NCBI GenBank assembly: GCA_025937895.1
Contig: JAICQL010000030.1
Span: forward strand, 1 to 51,117
Source: Polyangiaceae bacterium
GTDB lineage: Bacteria; Myxococcota_A; Polyangia; Polyangiales; Polyangiaceae
DNA length: 51,117 nt
Direction of reading: 5' to 3'
Shown here: one piece after another, positions 9,107 to 17,307 of the stretch
Numbering within the stretch: the first letter of the stretch is position 1
Layout of the letters: every line of letters begins with the position of its first letter
Translations under genes and position numbers: made by a program
The notes under the pieces: generated by a model
The model's input: the letters and a program-made list of their open reading frames with translations, nothing else
Database searches by the model: none
What the model was told of the DNA's origin: nothing

Positions 9107-10809
9107 CGCGAGCCCCCTCGCCCGCGCCCCTTCTTCCGCTTCAGGTCGCGCGCCACCGCCAGCGCAGCGCCATCGCGAGCCACCTCACCGATCAGCTGGC
9201 GATCGCGGTAGCGCCGCAGGCAGCCGTCACGGATGTAGGTCGCGTAGAAGTCCGCCTTGCGCGCGTCGCGCATGGCCACGTACTGAAAGTTCAGGGGCAA
9301 GTTGCGCGTGAAGAACAGCTTCGAGCCGCAGCCCGCCACCCGCCACGTGCGATTCAAATAGCCCTCCCGGCGCTCGTTCCAGATCGTCTCGCGCAGCTGC
9401 GCGTGCAGCTCCTGGTACACGCTGCCGTAGTACTCCGTCTCGTAGCGCTCGGCGGCCGCTTGCAAGCCGCCCGAGGCGCGATTGAAGAACACGTGCTGGT
9501 GCGGGTGCAGTCGCCACAGCGCGTGCGCCTGGTCCACCACGAACAGCAGCACCAGCGCAACGAACGGCGCCGCCCAGCGCGGGCGGTAGAGCAGCAGCCA
9601 GCGCAGCAGCGTGCCCGAGCCCAGCGCCGCCAGCACGCTGATGGCGGGGATGAGGAACAAGAAGTGGCGCAAGCCGTTGTACAGGGTGGAGCCCTTCACG
9701 ATCGCGTATGCCGGCGGCAGCAGCACTGCTGCCACCAGCAGCCATGCCCCCCAGGCGATCGGCCTGCGCCGCCACAGCCCGTGCCCGGTATGCAGCAGCA
9801 GTGCCAGCACACTGCCCAGCCAGCACACGATCAGCCACTCCGGCAGCTGCACCGCGAAATAGCTGGGCAGGTAGTCCCAGGGCACCCGGTTGCTGGAGAT
9901 GTGCTCGCCGCGCAACAAGGTGGGGCTGTCGTACGTCGTGTAACGGCTGAGCTTCTCGAACGCCTCGGCGGGCCGCTCCAGCGGGCTCTGCAGCGCGCCT
10001 GGCCAGAACAGCAGCATCACGCACCAGCCAGCGGCAGAGCTGGCGACCGACAGCAAGGCCAGCTGAGCCAGCTCGCGCAGCAGCGGGGTCTGCCGCAGCC
10101 GCCAGGCGTCGAGCGCGCGCAGCGCCAGCAGCGCCAGCAGGTACGCGATCAGGATGGCGCCGGCATTGCGCACCGACATGCCCAGCCCGAGCACCAGGGC
10201 CAGCGCACAGCCCTGCCGCCAGCGCGCTGCCAGCCCGCGCCAGAACGGCAGCGGCGCAGCTGGCACCTCAGAGCGAGTGACCAGGCGCGCGATGGCGTAC
10301 AGACCCCACACGTAGCCGGCGGCAAACGGGATGTCCTTGGGGTTGTTGAACTGGTGCCCGTAGTACACCGGGGTCAGCACCAGCAGCAGCAGCGAGAGCA
10401 GCCCTGCGATCGGGCCACCCAGCAGGCGGCCAAGCTTCCACGTGCCCAGCAGGCCCAGCTGCGCCACGAAGATGCACAGCACGTGGTTGGTGCGAAACTC
10501 ATCCCAGGGCGAGATGCGCCTCAGCAGCGCTGCCAGCAGATCGAAGCCCGCGCCATACACCGAGCGCTGCAGGCCGGCCGAGGCCTCGAAGCCGTTGAGA
10601 TAGAAGCCGAGCACGCGCTCGCCCAGGCGGATGTGAGGCTGCTCGTCAAAGGTCAGCCCGTAGTCGCCCACGGTGCAGATCATCAGCAGCGACAGCAGCA
10701 GAAAGCACGCCAGGCTCAGCCCATCGGCACAGCGCTCGGCGCGCTGCACCAGGGCTTGCCGCGAGCCGTCAGTCCCAGAGCAGGACGCGGTCGACCAGGA
10801 CATGAGCAT
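9103..10809 (-). CDS. GT-C fold glycosyltransferase, PMT/ArnT (GT39)-like membrane protein
   Basis: 568 residues with about ten hydrophobic segments between residues 30 and 420 and a soluble C-terminal tail. The first periplasmic loop carries L-T-F-D-E-Q-P-H (D55, E56), the acidic pair expected in GT-C enzymes that use polyprenyl-phosphate sugars. Y-Y-G-H-Q-F-N-N-P-K-D-I-P near residue 145 is also typical of the PMT-like group. The tail ends in a basic R/K/G-rich stretch. The start is uncertain. ATG 10809 overlaps the upstream gene by 41 bases, ATG 10803 has AGGA five bases before it, and GTG 10746 would avoid the overlap. The sugar and acceptor are unknown. It is coupled to both neighbours, so the three products probably act together. 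Confidence 0.75.
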   Translation of the reverse strand: MLMSWSTASCSGTDGSRQALVQRAERCADGLSLACFLLLSLLMICTVGDYGLTFDEQPHIRLGERVLGFYLNGFEASAGLQRSVYGAGFDLLAALLRRISPWDEFRTNHVLCIFVAQLGLLGTWKLGRLLGGPIAGLLSLLLLVLTPVYYGHQFNNPKDIPFAAGYVWGLYAIARLVTRSEVPAAPLPFWRGLAARWRQGCALALVLGLGMSVRNAGAILIAYLLALLALRALDAWRLRQTPLLRELAQLALLSVASSAAGWCVMLLFWPGALQSPLERPAEAFEKLSRYTTYDSPTLLRGEHISSNRVPWDYLPSYFAVQLPEWLIVCWLGSVLALLLHTGHGLWRRRPIAWGAWLLVAAVLLPPAYAIVKGSTLYNGLRHFLFLIPAISVLAALGSGTLLRWLLLYRPRWAAPFVALVLLFVVDQAHALWRLHPHQHVFFNRASGGLQAAAERYETEYYGSVYQELHAQLRETIWNERREGYLNRTWRVAGCGSKLFFTRNLPLNFQYVAMRDARKADFYATYIRDGCLRRYRDRQLIGEVARDGAALAVARDLKRKKGRGRGGSR

Positions 10810-13777
10810 CCTTGCTGCGATCGAAAACGCGCAGCCGGGCGGTCTTGCCCTGGTGAGCGGTGATGTCCCACAGCCACGGGAACAGAAAGTCGCCGTCCAG
10901 GCCGATCGCCGAGTCAGCGACGACGTCGTCGATCAGCAGCTCCACCCCCACCCGTTTGCGGCGCGAGCCACCGCCAACCAGCACGCTCAGCACCCGCCCC
11001 TGCAGCACGAACGGCGGCGAGGTGATGGTGCCACGGCGCACGTCATCGCTGTCCCCCGACGACAGCGCACCGCGGCCATGCAGACCGCGCACGGCCCTGA
11101 GCTGCCACGGCTCCAGCGGAGGACCGCTGTGATACGCCGCCACGTCCCCCTGCCAGCCGGCAAGCCCCGCGCTCTCGAAGTCCAGCGCGCCGCCCAGCGG
11201 ATCGCGCGCGACCAGCGGCAGCAGCTCGTCCCGGGGCAGCGCCGCCGGCTGCTCCGCGGAGGCCTGCAGTATCGCCTCCAGCGCCGCCCACAGCTCGCCG
11301 CTCACGTCCGGCGCACGCAATTTGTGGAAGTAGCGCGCCTCATCCAGCTGCCCAGCGTCGACGTAGAAGGCCAGCAGCGCTGCCAGCGCCTGCATGCTGC
11401 CGCTGGCGTAGTACTCGCGCAGCAGCGCCACCTCCATCACGTGATGATCATCCCCCACGATCTGGCGCACCCGAAACACCGGGTCGCTCGCCTGCTCCCA
11501 CACGCGCGGCTCGAGCTGCGTGGCCCACACGTACGCGAGATAGGCGTCACTCGCTTGGCCCGCTTGCTCCGAGCTCTGCGCCAGCTCCAGCAGGCGGCCG
11601 ATCAAGGCGCGGTCCGGCTCCACCACGCCTTCGCTGCGCCGGCGCTGCTCCACCCCCGCCATCACCTGGGCGCGCAGCCCGCGCAGCTCCGCGCCGTGCG
11701 CCGCAGGCAGCGCGGCGGGATACGGCGGCAAACTGCGCTGCTCGCGAGCCAGCATGCTGCCCGAGACGAGCGGCTCCAGCTCGCTCCACGCCGGGCTGCC
11801 GCCCGCACGCAGCTCCGAGCCGCGGGACACGCCCAGCTGCACGCGGTAGCGCTCTGCTTGCAGCTCGGGCAGCGCCAGGCTGAGCTCCGCCCTGAGCGGC
11901 TCTCCCTGGCTCAGCTGAGAGGCGATCTCGAAGCCGCGCAGCAGCGGCTGCGGCGCGCTCTCGACCGCGCCGGCGCCCGCCTCGATGCGGACCTGCACCT
12001 GCTCATCACCCCCCAGGCGAGCCCGCGGCAGCAGGCTGACCACCACTCTGACCTGGGCTCCCGCCGCCACTGGCTGCGCCTGGCGCGCTGCACGCGGCGT
12101 AAAGTAAGCGGCGCCGTTGAGCGCCAGGTACGGCGACAGTTGCCGGAACTCGGCGCGGGGCACGCCCGGAAAGTAGTCGATGAGCTCACCGCGATGCAAA
12201 GCAAAGTACGGGCTGCGCGAGTGCGGGATCAGCCGGTAGTCGAGGCGAAAGTAGTCCCAGCGGTACTCGTGCGAGCCAGAGAACACGCGCCAGAAATTGG
12301 AGGGCACGATGAGCCAGCTGGGCGCCCACGGCTGCTCGTGGATGAGATACTGGAAGAAGCCAAAATCGCGGCTGATGCGCCTGCCCTGCGCCACCATCGA
12401 GTGCCGCAGCAGCGCCACGCTGCGATCGCACAGGCCCAGGAAATCGATCGGGTACAGCTGCTCGTCCGAGAGCCAGGCAGGGCCGCCGAAATCCTGGGTC
12501 AGCAAGCTGGGCCGTACGATGCCGGCTTGCCGGGAGAGCTTGCGCACCGCCCGGGTGGCGCTGACGCGCTCGCAAAAGTGGCACCACGGCTTGCGGGCTG
12601 CCGCGAGGAACGGCCGCTCCTGCTGCCCCCACCAGCCCCACAGGGCCGGAGCGGCGAGCGCGAGCGAGAGAGCCTCCCGCGGCAGGCGGCCCCGGCTCAG
12701 CCAGCACAGCCCGCGCAGCAGCTGCTCCATACCGCCCGCTCCGAGCAACAGCAGCGCCGGAGCAACCAGCGACAGGAACCTGCCATGCGGCATCCAGTCC
12801 CCGCCGGCATACAGGATGAACGCCGCGCCCGTCAGGCAGTGACAGGCGAGCAGCAGCTCCAGCCGTGCCCTGCCCCACAGCCCCAGCAGAGCGAGCGGCA
12901 ACACGTACAGCAAGGCGCTCTCGCGCAGGTTGCGGGTCAGGTAGTCCACGCCGTCTTGCCACGACCAGCTGCTGCTCTTGGCGTGAAAGGTGTTGGGCAC
13001 CCAGGCGTGAAACACCAGGTAGTGCAGCAGGTGATACAGCGCGAAGGGCAGCAGATACAGCAGCAGCGCGCGCAGCGCACGCCGGCGCTGCTCCGGCTGA
13101 CGCCAGGCCTGCAGCAGCTGCAGCAGTGCCCAGGGCGCCACGTATAGCGGCGCCTCGGGCCGCGTGATGCACAGGCCAAACGCCACCAGACCGGACCAGC
13201 CGAAGGCCTGCGGGCTGCGGCTCTCGCGCCCGTCCAGGTACCAGAGCGCGGCCAGCAGCGCCCAGAACAGCGAGTTCTCCAGCCCCGCCACCGCCCAGAT
13301 CGAGAGCTGCACGCAGCAAACCAGCGCCAGCCCGAGGCCCGCCTCGAGCGCGCCCCAGGAGCGCCAGCCACGCTGGCGGCGCTGAGCCAGCGCGGCGCCG
13401 GCCAGCAGCGCCGCCAGCGCGAAGCAGACGACCCCCAGCACCTTCGCCACCTCGGGGATGTCGAGCCCCAGCCAGTGCCAGGGCACGAGCAGAAAGACCC
13501 AGAGCGGATTGGAGTACCCCTCCACCCAGGGCCCACCGATCACCGCCACGGGCCCGGCGCCTTCCGCCAGGTGCTTGGCGTAGGCATAGCTGATGCCAGC
13601 ATCATCGATGGTGAAGCGCCAGACGGCGCCGAGCCGCTGCTCCGCCACCCAGACCAGCAGCGCCAGCAGCAGCGCGCGATATCCCCACCAGCTCACGGAG
13701 CGCGCATGCTCGCGCAGCGCGGCGCCCGCCTGCTGCAGGATGAGGCCCAAACGCCCCACGATCGCTCGGCGTTGCAC
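10769..13777 (-). CDS. Large GT-C membrane glycosyltransferase, AftB/ZomB-like, with long C-terminal extracytoplasmic region
   Basis: 1002 residues. About ten membrane segments occupy residues 30-395. F-T-I-D-D-A-G-I-S-Y (D58, D59) and V-E-G-Y-S-N-P-L-W near 85-93 are the motif pair seen in the AftB/ZomB-like GT-C group, which uses decaprenyl-phosphate-linked sugars in actinobacteria. C-x-x-C near 412 and a soluble region to residue 1002 follow. The last ~150 residues (starting near G-G-A-L-D-F-E-S) look like a beta-sandwich with V-L-V-G-G-G and F-P-W-L-W-D-I motifs, possibly carbohydrate-binding. The start is GTG. It is first of the coupled membrane trio and diverges from the broken asparagine-synthetase-like gene. 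The donor sugar is not deducible. Confidence 0.72.
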   Translation of the reverse strand: MQRRAIVGRLGLILQQAGAALREHARSVSWWGYRALLLALLVWVAEQRLGAVWRFTIDDAGISYAYAKHLAEGAGPVAVIGGPWVEGYSNPLWVFLLVPWHWLGLDIPEVAKVLGVVCFALAALLAGAALAQRRQRGWRSWGALEAGLGLALVCCVQLSIWAVAGLENSLFWALLAALWYLDGRESRSPQAFGWSGLVAFGLCITRPEAPLYVAPWALLQLLQAWRQPEQRRRALRALLLYLLPFALYHLLHYLVFHAWVPNTFHAKSSSWSWQDGVDYLTRNLRESALLYVLPLALLGLWGRARLELLLACHCLTGAAFILYAGGDWMPHGRFLSLVAPALLLLGAGGMEQLLRGLCWLSRGRLPREALSLALAAPALWGWWGQQERPFLAAARKPWCHFCERVSATRAVRKLSRQAGIVRPSLLTQDFGGPAWLSDEQLYPIDFLGLCDRSVALLRHSMVAQGRRISRDFGFFQYLIHEQPWAPSWLIVPSNFWRVFSGSHEYRWDYFRLDYRLIPHSRSPYFALHRGELIDYFPGVPRAEFRQLSPYLALNGAAYFTPRAARQAQPVAAGAQVRVVVSLLPRARLGGDEQVQVRIEAGAGAVESAPQPLLRGFEIASQLSQGEPLRAELSLALPELQAERYRVQLGVSRGSELRAGGSPAWSELEPLVSGSMLAREQRSLPPYPAALPAAHGAELRGLRAQVMAGVEQRRRSEGVVEPDRALIGRLLELAQSSEQAGQASDAYLAYVWATQLEPRVWEQASDPVFRVRQIVGDDHHVMEVALLREYYASGSMQALAALLAFYVDAGQLDEARYFHKLRAPDVSGELWAALEAILQASAEQPAALPRDELLPLVARDPLGGALDFESAGLAGWQGDVAAYHSGPPLEPWQLRAVRGLHGRGALSSGDSDDVRRGTITSPPFVLQGRVLSVLVGGGSRRKRVGVELLIDDVVADSAIGLDGDFLFPWLWDITAHQGKTARLRVFDRSKDAHVLVDRVLLWD

Positions 13778-13885
13778 CGCGCTCAGAGTGGCTCGGGTGC
13801 ATTTCCGATGTCAATCATGCCGCGTTGTCGCAGAAGCCCCTGGCCGCGGCAGCATGAGCGTGGCCGGCCGTGAGCTCCGCGAGCC

Positions 13886-14526
13886 ATGTACACCTTCCTC
13901 TTCGTCACCTCGCCGGTCTCTGAAGAGGCCCCTCGCGCGTGCCGCCGTGCGCTCGAGCGGCTGAACACCACGTTGCCAGACCTGGGCAGCCCGGGGGCGA
14001 ATCAGCATCACGCCGCTGCCGGAGCTCTCGGCGGCACTGGGCACGCTGTTGCCCGAGGTGGATCGAGCCAGCTCGCTGCTGCAGGTGGTGAACAGTGAGC
14101 GTCTGCTCGCGCTCACCTACGGCGAGCGCCCCGGTTCGCCCCAGCTGGCGCAGCTGGCGCACGACGTGTTCGCGCGCGAGGGCGCCGCAGCCATCGCCGC
14201 GCTCGACGGCAACTTCAGCGCTGCTGATCGAGCGCAGCCGTGTGGCTGTGCGGCACCTTGCTCGGCCACCGCGCGCTGTGCCACGCCGCCGCTGGCGCAG
14301 CCTTTCTGGCAACCCCGGATGATCTGCGCGCGCGCATCCTGGCGGAGGAGCTGCAGCCGGTGGGCGCGGGCTGCTTCAGGACGAGGGCTCGCTCAGTGTC
14401 GAGCTGCTGGGCGCGGCCACGGTCGAGCGCATGCTGAGCCAGCATGCCAGCAGGCGCGATCAGCTTCCCGTGCTAGACGTGCTGCTCACCGCCGAGCAGT
14501 GGTGGCGCCTGGCCCGGCGCCTGTAG
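13886..14526 (+). pseudogene. Decayed asparagine-synthetase-like gene (several frameshifts, central deletion)
   Basis: No single frame is open, yet protein-like stretches run in sequence through changing frames. These are M-Y-T-F-L-F-V-T-S-P from ATG 13886; R-I-S-I-T-P-L-P-E-L and later A-L-D-G-N-F-S-A at about 13990-14220; L-L-I-E-R-S-R-V-A-V at about 14217-14246; W-L-C-G-T-L-L-G-H-R-A-L and F-L-A-T-P-D-D-L at about 14240-14370; and V-E-L-L-G-A-A-T-V-E-R-M-L plus A-E-Q-W-W-R-L at 14371-14526. The L-D-G-N-F-S-A and L-G-H-R-A-L blocks resemble the class-II glutaminase domain of asparagine synthetase (L-D-G-x-F-A and L-G-x-x-P-L). The end resembles its C-terminal L-L-x-x-E-x-W. The synthetase domain between them is missing. 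At least four frame changes are needed. Sequencing error is unlikely to cluster here only, but is not excluded. Confidence 0.6.
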
Positions 14527-14554
14527 AGCTGGGCGAGCGGCGACCCAGAGCGGC

Positions 14555-14632
14555 GGCCCAGAGCAGCTGCCCAGACCAACGGCCCAGAGCAGCTGCCCAG
14601 ACCAACGGCCCAGAGCAGCGGCTCAGAACGGG
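14555..14632. repeat. 26-bp tandem repeat, two perfect copies and one degenerate
   Basis: Copies at 14555-14580 and 14581-14606 are identical 26-mers beginning GGCCCAGAGCAGC. A third at 14607-14632 begins the same way and then diverges. The stop codon of the minus-strand FHA gene (14623-14625) falls inside the third copy, so the array extends into the 3' end of that gene. Confidence 0.85.
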
Positions 14633-16071
14633 GGCTCGCGCGTGAGCTCCGACGCCGGCAGCCCCGGCTCGGGCGCAGGCTGCGGCTTTGCCGCGGGCTT
14701 GGGGGCGGGCGCAGGCGCTGGGGCTTCGCTGCCTTCGCTGGCGTCCTCCGTGCGCTTCGACGCAGCCGGTTGCCGGCGCGGCGCTGCCGCCGGCTGCGGC
14801 TTGGGCTTGGCCGCGAGCGCCACGCTCGTCGGCGGCTTGGGCGCAGGCTTCGCGTGCGTCTTGCCGTCTGCGCTCGGCAGATCGGCGACGTCCACGGCCT
14901 GCACGCCCTCCTCCAGCTTGGCGAGCTCGTTGGCGGCACGCTGGCGGCGCTCGGCGTCCACCTCGGGCGTCTTCGCCACCTTGTCGAGCAAGTTGCGCCG
15001 CTCCTGCGGATCCGGCGACTCCTCCGCGGCTTTGAAGATCTCGTCGGCCCAGCGCCGCTCGATGCTCTTGAAGGCCTCGCTCTGGCGCAGGCTGCTGTCT
15101 TGCGGAATCTCCGCCAGCTTGCGGTGCGCGGCCACGATGGCGCCCTCGGTGACCAGGCCGTTGGCTTCCTCCAGCAGCTTGGCCGCGACATCCACGCGCG
15201 CGGGCGCGGGCTCCGGCGCCAGCTCTGCCGCGGGCTCGGCGGGCTCCAGCCGCACGCTGGTGGCCGTGGGCGTATCCTCCACCGGGCGCACCGCCAGCGC
15301 GATCACGGCGACGGCGATCAGCGCGCCGCCCATGTACAGCGCCATGGCACCCTTGCCACTGCGGCTGCGGGGCAGCTGATCCAGCTCGGCGGCGCGCGTG
15401 GAGAGCGGTGCCGCCTGGGTCACCACGTCCTCCACCCCTGCCGGCACGAACTTGAGCCGCACGTCCCCGAGCTCGACGACGTCCCCGCTGCGCAGCATCG
15501 CGCTCGGCAGATCCGCGCCGTTGATGCGCAAGCCGTTGGAGCTGCCCTGATCGAGGATCATCAGGCCATGCTCGGTGCGCAGCACCTCCACGTGCACGCG
15601 GCTCACCGACGCGTCATCGAGCGCGATCTGGCACTCTTCACCGCGCCCCACGAGCAGCTTCTGCTCCGTCAGCGGATAGACAGTGCCCACGCCGGGGCCC
15701 TGCACGACCACAAAACGATCGGGCAGCTGTGCCGCTGACACGAGCGCATCGATGGTGCGAGCCTCCACCGCTTGCTGGCTCTCATCCATCAGCTCCAGGC
15801 GGTAATCGCCGAGCTGGATGGTGTCGCCGTGCTTGAGCGTCCGCGGCCCCGAGAGCCGCTCGCCGTTGACGAACGAGCCCGTGTAACTGTTCTTGTCCTC
15901 GATCGTCCAATCGTTGTCGCCCTGGCGGAACAGGCGCGCATGGAGTCGAGAGATGTTGCGTTCGGTCAGGCGGATGGTGCTGTCTTCCGCGCGCCCCAGC
16001 GAGTAATCGCCCCGCACCAACTTGACCACGGTGCGGTTCGACTCATCGTCGACCACGCAAAGCTTCCACAT
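14623..16071 (-). CDS. Double-FHA-domain membrane protein
   Basis: 482 residues from ATG 16071. I chose this start because the first FHA strand (M-W-K-L-C-V-V) begins there; an upstream in-frame start at 16110 would add 13 unrelated residues. Two forkhead-associated domains bind phosphothreonine peptides. The first (about 1-90) has S-L-G-R and N-I-S-R-L-H-A-R; the second (about 110-210) has L-V-G-R-G, S-V-S-R-V-H-V-E and S-S-N-G. One membrane helix follows (about 245-265). After it come a charged, probably helical region (about 300-400) and an Ala/Pro/Lys-rich tail. The FHA domains are therefore predicted cytosolic and the tail outside. It probably reads Ser/Thr kinase signalling, which is abundant in myxobacteria; the kinase partner is not in the window. 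Confidence 0.85.
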   Translation of the reverse strand: MWKLCVVDDESNRTVVKLVRGDYSLGRAEDSTIRLTERNISRLHARLFRQGDNDWTIEDKNSYTGSFVNGERLSGPRTLKHGDTIQLGDYRLELMDESQQAVEARTIDALVSAAQLPDRFVVVQGPGVGTVYPLTEQKLLVGRGEECQIALDDASVSRVHVEVLRTEHGLMILDQGSSNGLRINGADLPSAMLRSGDVVELGDVRLKFVPAGVEDVVTQAAPLSTRAAELDQLPRSRSGKGAMALYMGGALIAVAVIALAVRPVEDTPTATSVRLEPAEPAAELAPEPAPARVDVAAKLLEEANGLVTEGAIVAAHRKLAEIPQDSSLRQSEAFKSIERRWADEIFKAAEESPDPQERRNLLDKVAKTPEVDAERRQRAANELAKLEEGVQAVDVADLPSADGKTHAKPAPKPPTSVALAAKPKPQPAAAPRRQPAASKRTEDASEGSEAPAPAPAPKPAAKPQPAPEPGLPASELTREPPF

Positions 16072-16197
16072 CGCCTCCCATTTTATGCCTCGAAACGACG
16101 CTCCCGCCAAGAACAGGGAGCAGCGGAATTTCCCCGTGCGAGGTATCTGGCCATCGCCCCTGAGGGGGACTCGTTCGAAAGCGACGCAAATGGCGGC

Positions 16198-17307
16198 CTA
16201 CAGGCCAGCCGCAAGACCGAACAGCTCCCCATGGACGCTGGGCCGGATGTCTCGAATGCGGATGTTGTCCCGCTGCGGGTGCACCCGATTGGTGAGCAGC
16301 ACCACCACCACCGCCGCGTCCGGGTCACACCAGAGGCTGGTGCCCGTGAAGCCCAGGTGGCCGAAGGCGCGGGGCCCGAAGCGCGGGCCCGCAGAGGACC
16401 CCTGCTCCGCCTTGCCGTCGAAGCCCATGCGCAGCGAGCCGCCCGGGCGGGGTCGCACCAGAGGCTCGACCTCCTCCGCCGTCAGCCACTCCGGACGGCG
16501 CCCGGCGAGCGCATCCAGCACCCGACAACCGAAGCCGCCCATCGCCGCCGCCGTCCCGAACAAGCCGGCATGACCGGCGGCGCCCTCGCCCTGCAGGTCC
16601 CAGCAGTTGTCGTCGTGGACGACGCCCCAGAGCAAGCCCCCACGCTCTGCAACGACTTCCGTAGGCGCCGTGCGGGCCAGAAATGCCTGCGCGCCCAGGC
16701 GCTGGCGCCAGCCGCGCGCCGAGTCGAGCTCCAGCTCGTGAGGCCGCGCCACCTCCTGCTGGATCAGCTGCTCCACCGCTTGCCCGCCAACCCGCTCCAG
16801 CAGCGCCCCCAGCAAGATGTAGCCGAGGTCACTGTAGAGCGGCGCGAAACCTTCACCGGGCACGCTGGTGCGACAGTCGGCTCGGCGCAGGTTGGCGCAC
16901 AGCTCGAGCCAGCCCGTCCGCGGCGCGCCGCTGTCCCGCAGCCTGACGTGCGCCTCCAGCCCCGCGCGATGAGAAGCGAGCAAACTCAGCGGAGTGTCTG
17001 CGCTCGCCGTGCCGCGTGCCTCGGGCAGCAAGCTGCTCAGCCGCGCCTCCCAGCTGAGCCAGCGCGCGCGCGCCAGGCGCGCCAGGGTGCAGGCCACCAC
17101 GGGCTTGGTGAGCGAAGCCAGATCGTAAATGCTGTCGGGTGTTACCGCAGCGGAGCCGCTCCCCGAATGTACGCCTGCAGCGCCGCGTGCAACACGCCAA
17201 GCGCTGCCGTCAAAGCGGGCCACATACGCGCTGGCACCCGGCGCAGCCCCGGGCTGAAGCACCCGGCGCTTAAGCACTTCGCGGATTTCGTCGTGGATCA
17301 GAGCCAA
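16198..17307 (-). CDS. Serine hydrolase of the beta-lactamase class C / EstB family
   Basis: 369 residues. Catalytic motifs of the penicillin-recognising hydrolase fold are present: S65-L-T-K68 (S-x-x-K), Y158-S-D in place of Y-x-N, and H-L-G-F-T-G near residue 325 in the position of K-T-G. G-H-A-G-L-F-G (about 255) is also typical of the esterase-like branch. No signal peptide is visible, so a cytosolic esterase or amidase is more likely than an antibiotic-resistance enzyme. The start is a TTG whose complement overlaps the first base of pilC; AGGA lies 11 bases upstream of it. GTG codons at 17277 or 17262 are alternatives that would free the pilC start. Confidence 0.82.
   Translation of the reverse strand: MALIHDEIREVLKRRVLQPGAAPGASAYVARFDGSAWRVARGAAGVHSGSGSAAVTPDSIYDLASLTKPVVACTLARLARARWLSWEARLSSLLPEARGTASADTPLSLLASHRAGLEAHVRLRDSGAPRTGWLELCANLRRADCRTSVPGEGFAPLYSDLGYILLGALLERVGGQAVEQLIQQEVARPHELELDSARGWRQRLGAQAFLARTAPTEVVAERGGLLWGVVHDDNCWDLQGEGAAGHAGLFGTAAAMGGFGCRVLDALAGRRPEWLTAEEVEPLVRPRPGGSLRMGFDGKAEQGSSAGPRFGPRAFGHLGFTGTSLWCDPDAAVVVVLLTNRVHPQRDNIRIRDIRPSVHGELFGLAAGL

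Noticed and set aside
10673..13147. 824-codon plus-strand open frame
   Set aside because: Antisense of the AftB-like glycosyltransferase gene, rich in Gln/Arg/His, no motif and no plausible start context.
14049..14645. 198-codon frame inside the asparagine-synthetase-like remnant
   Set aside because: Only its first ~55 codons look protein-like and match the remnant; the rest is Arg/Ala/Pro low complexity crossing the 26-bp repeats. Treated as part of the pseudogene.
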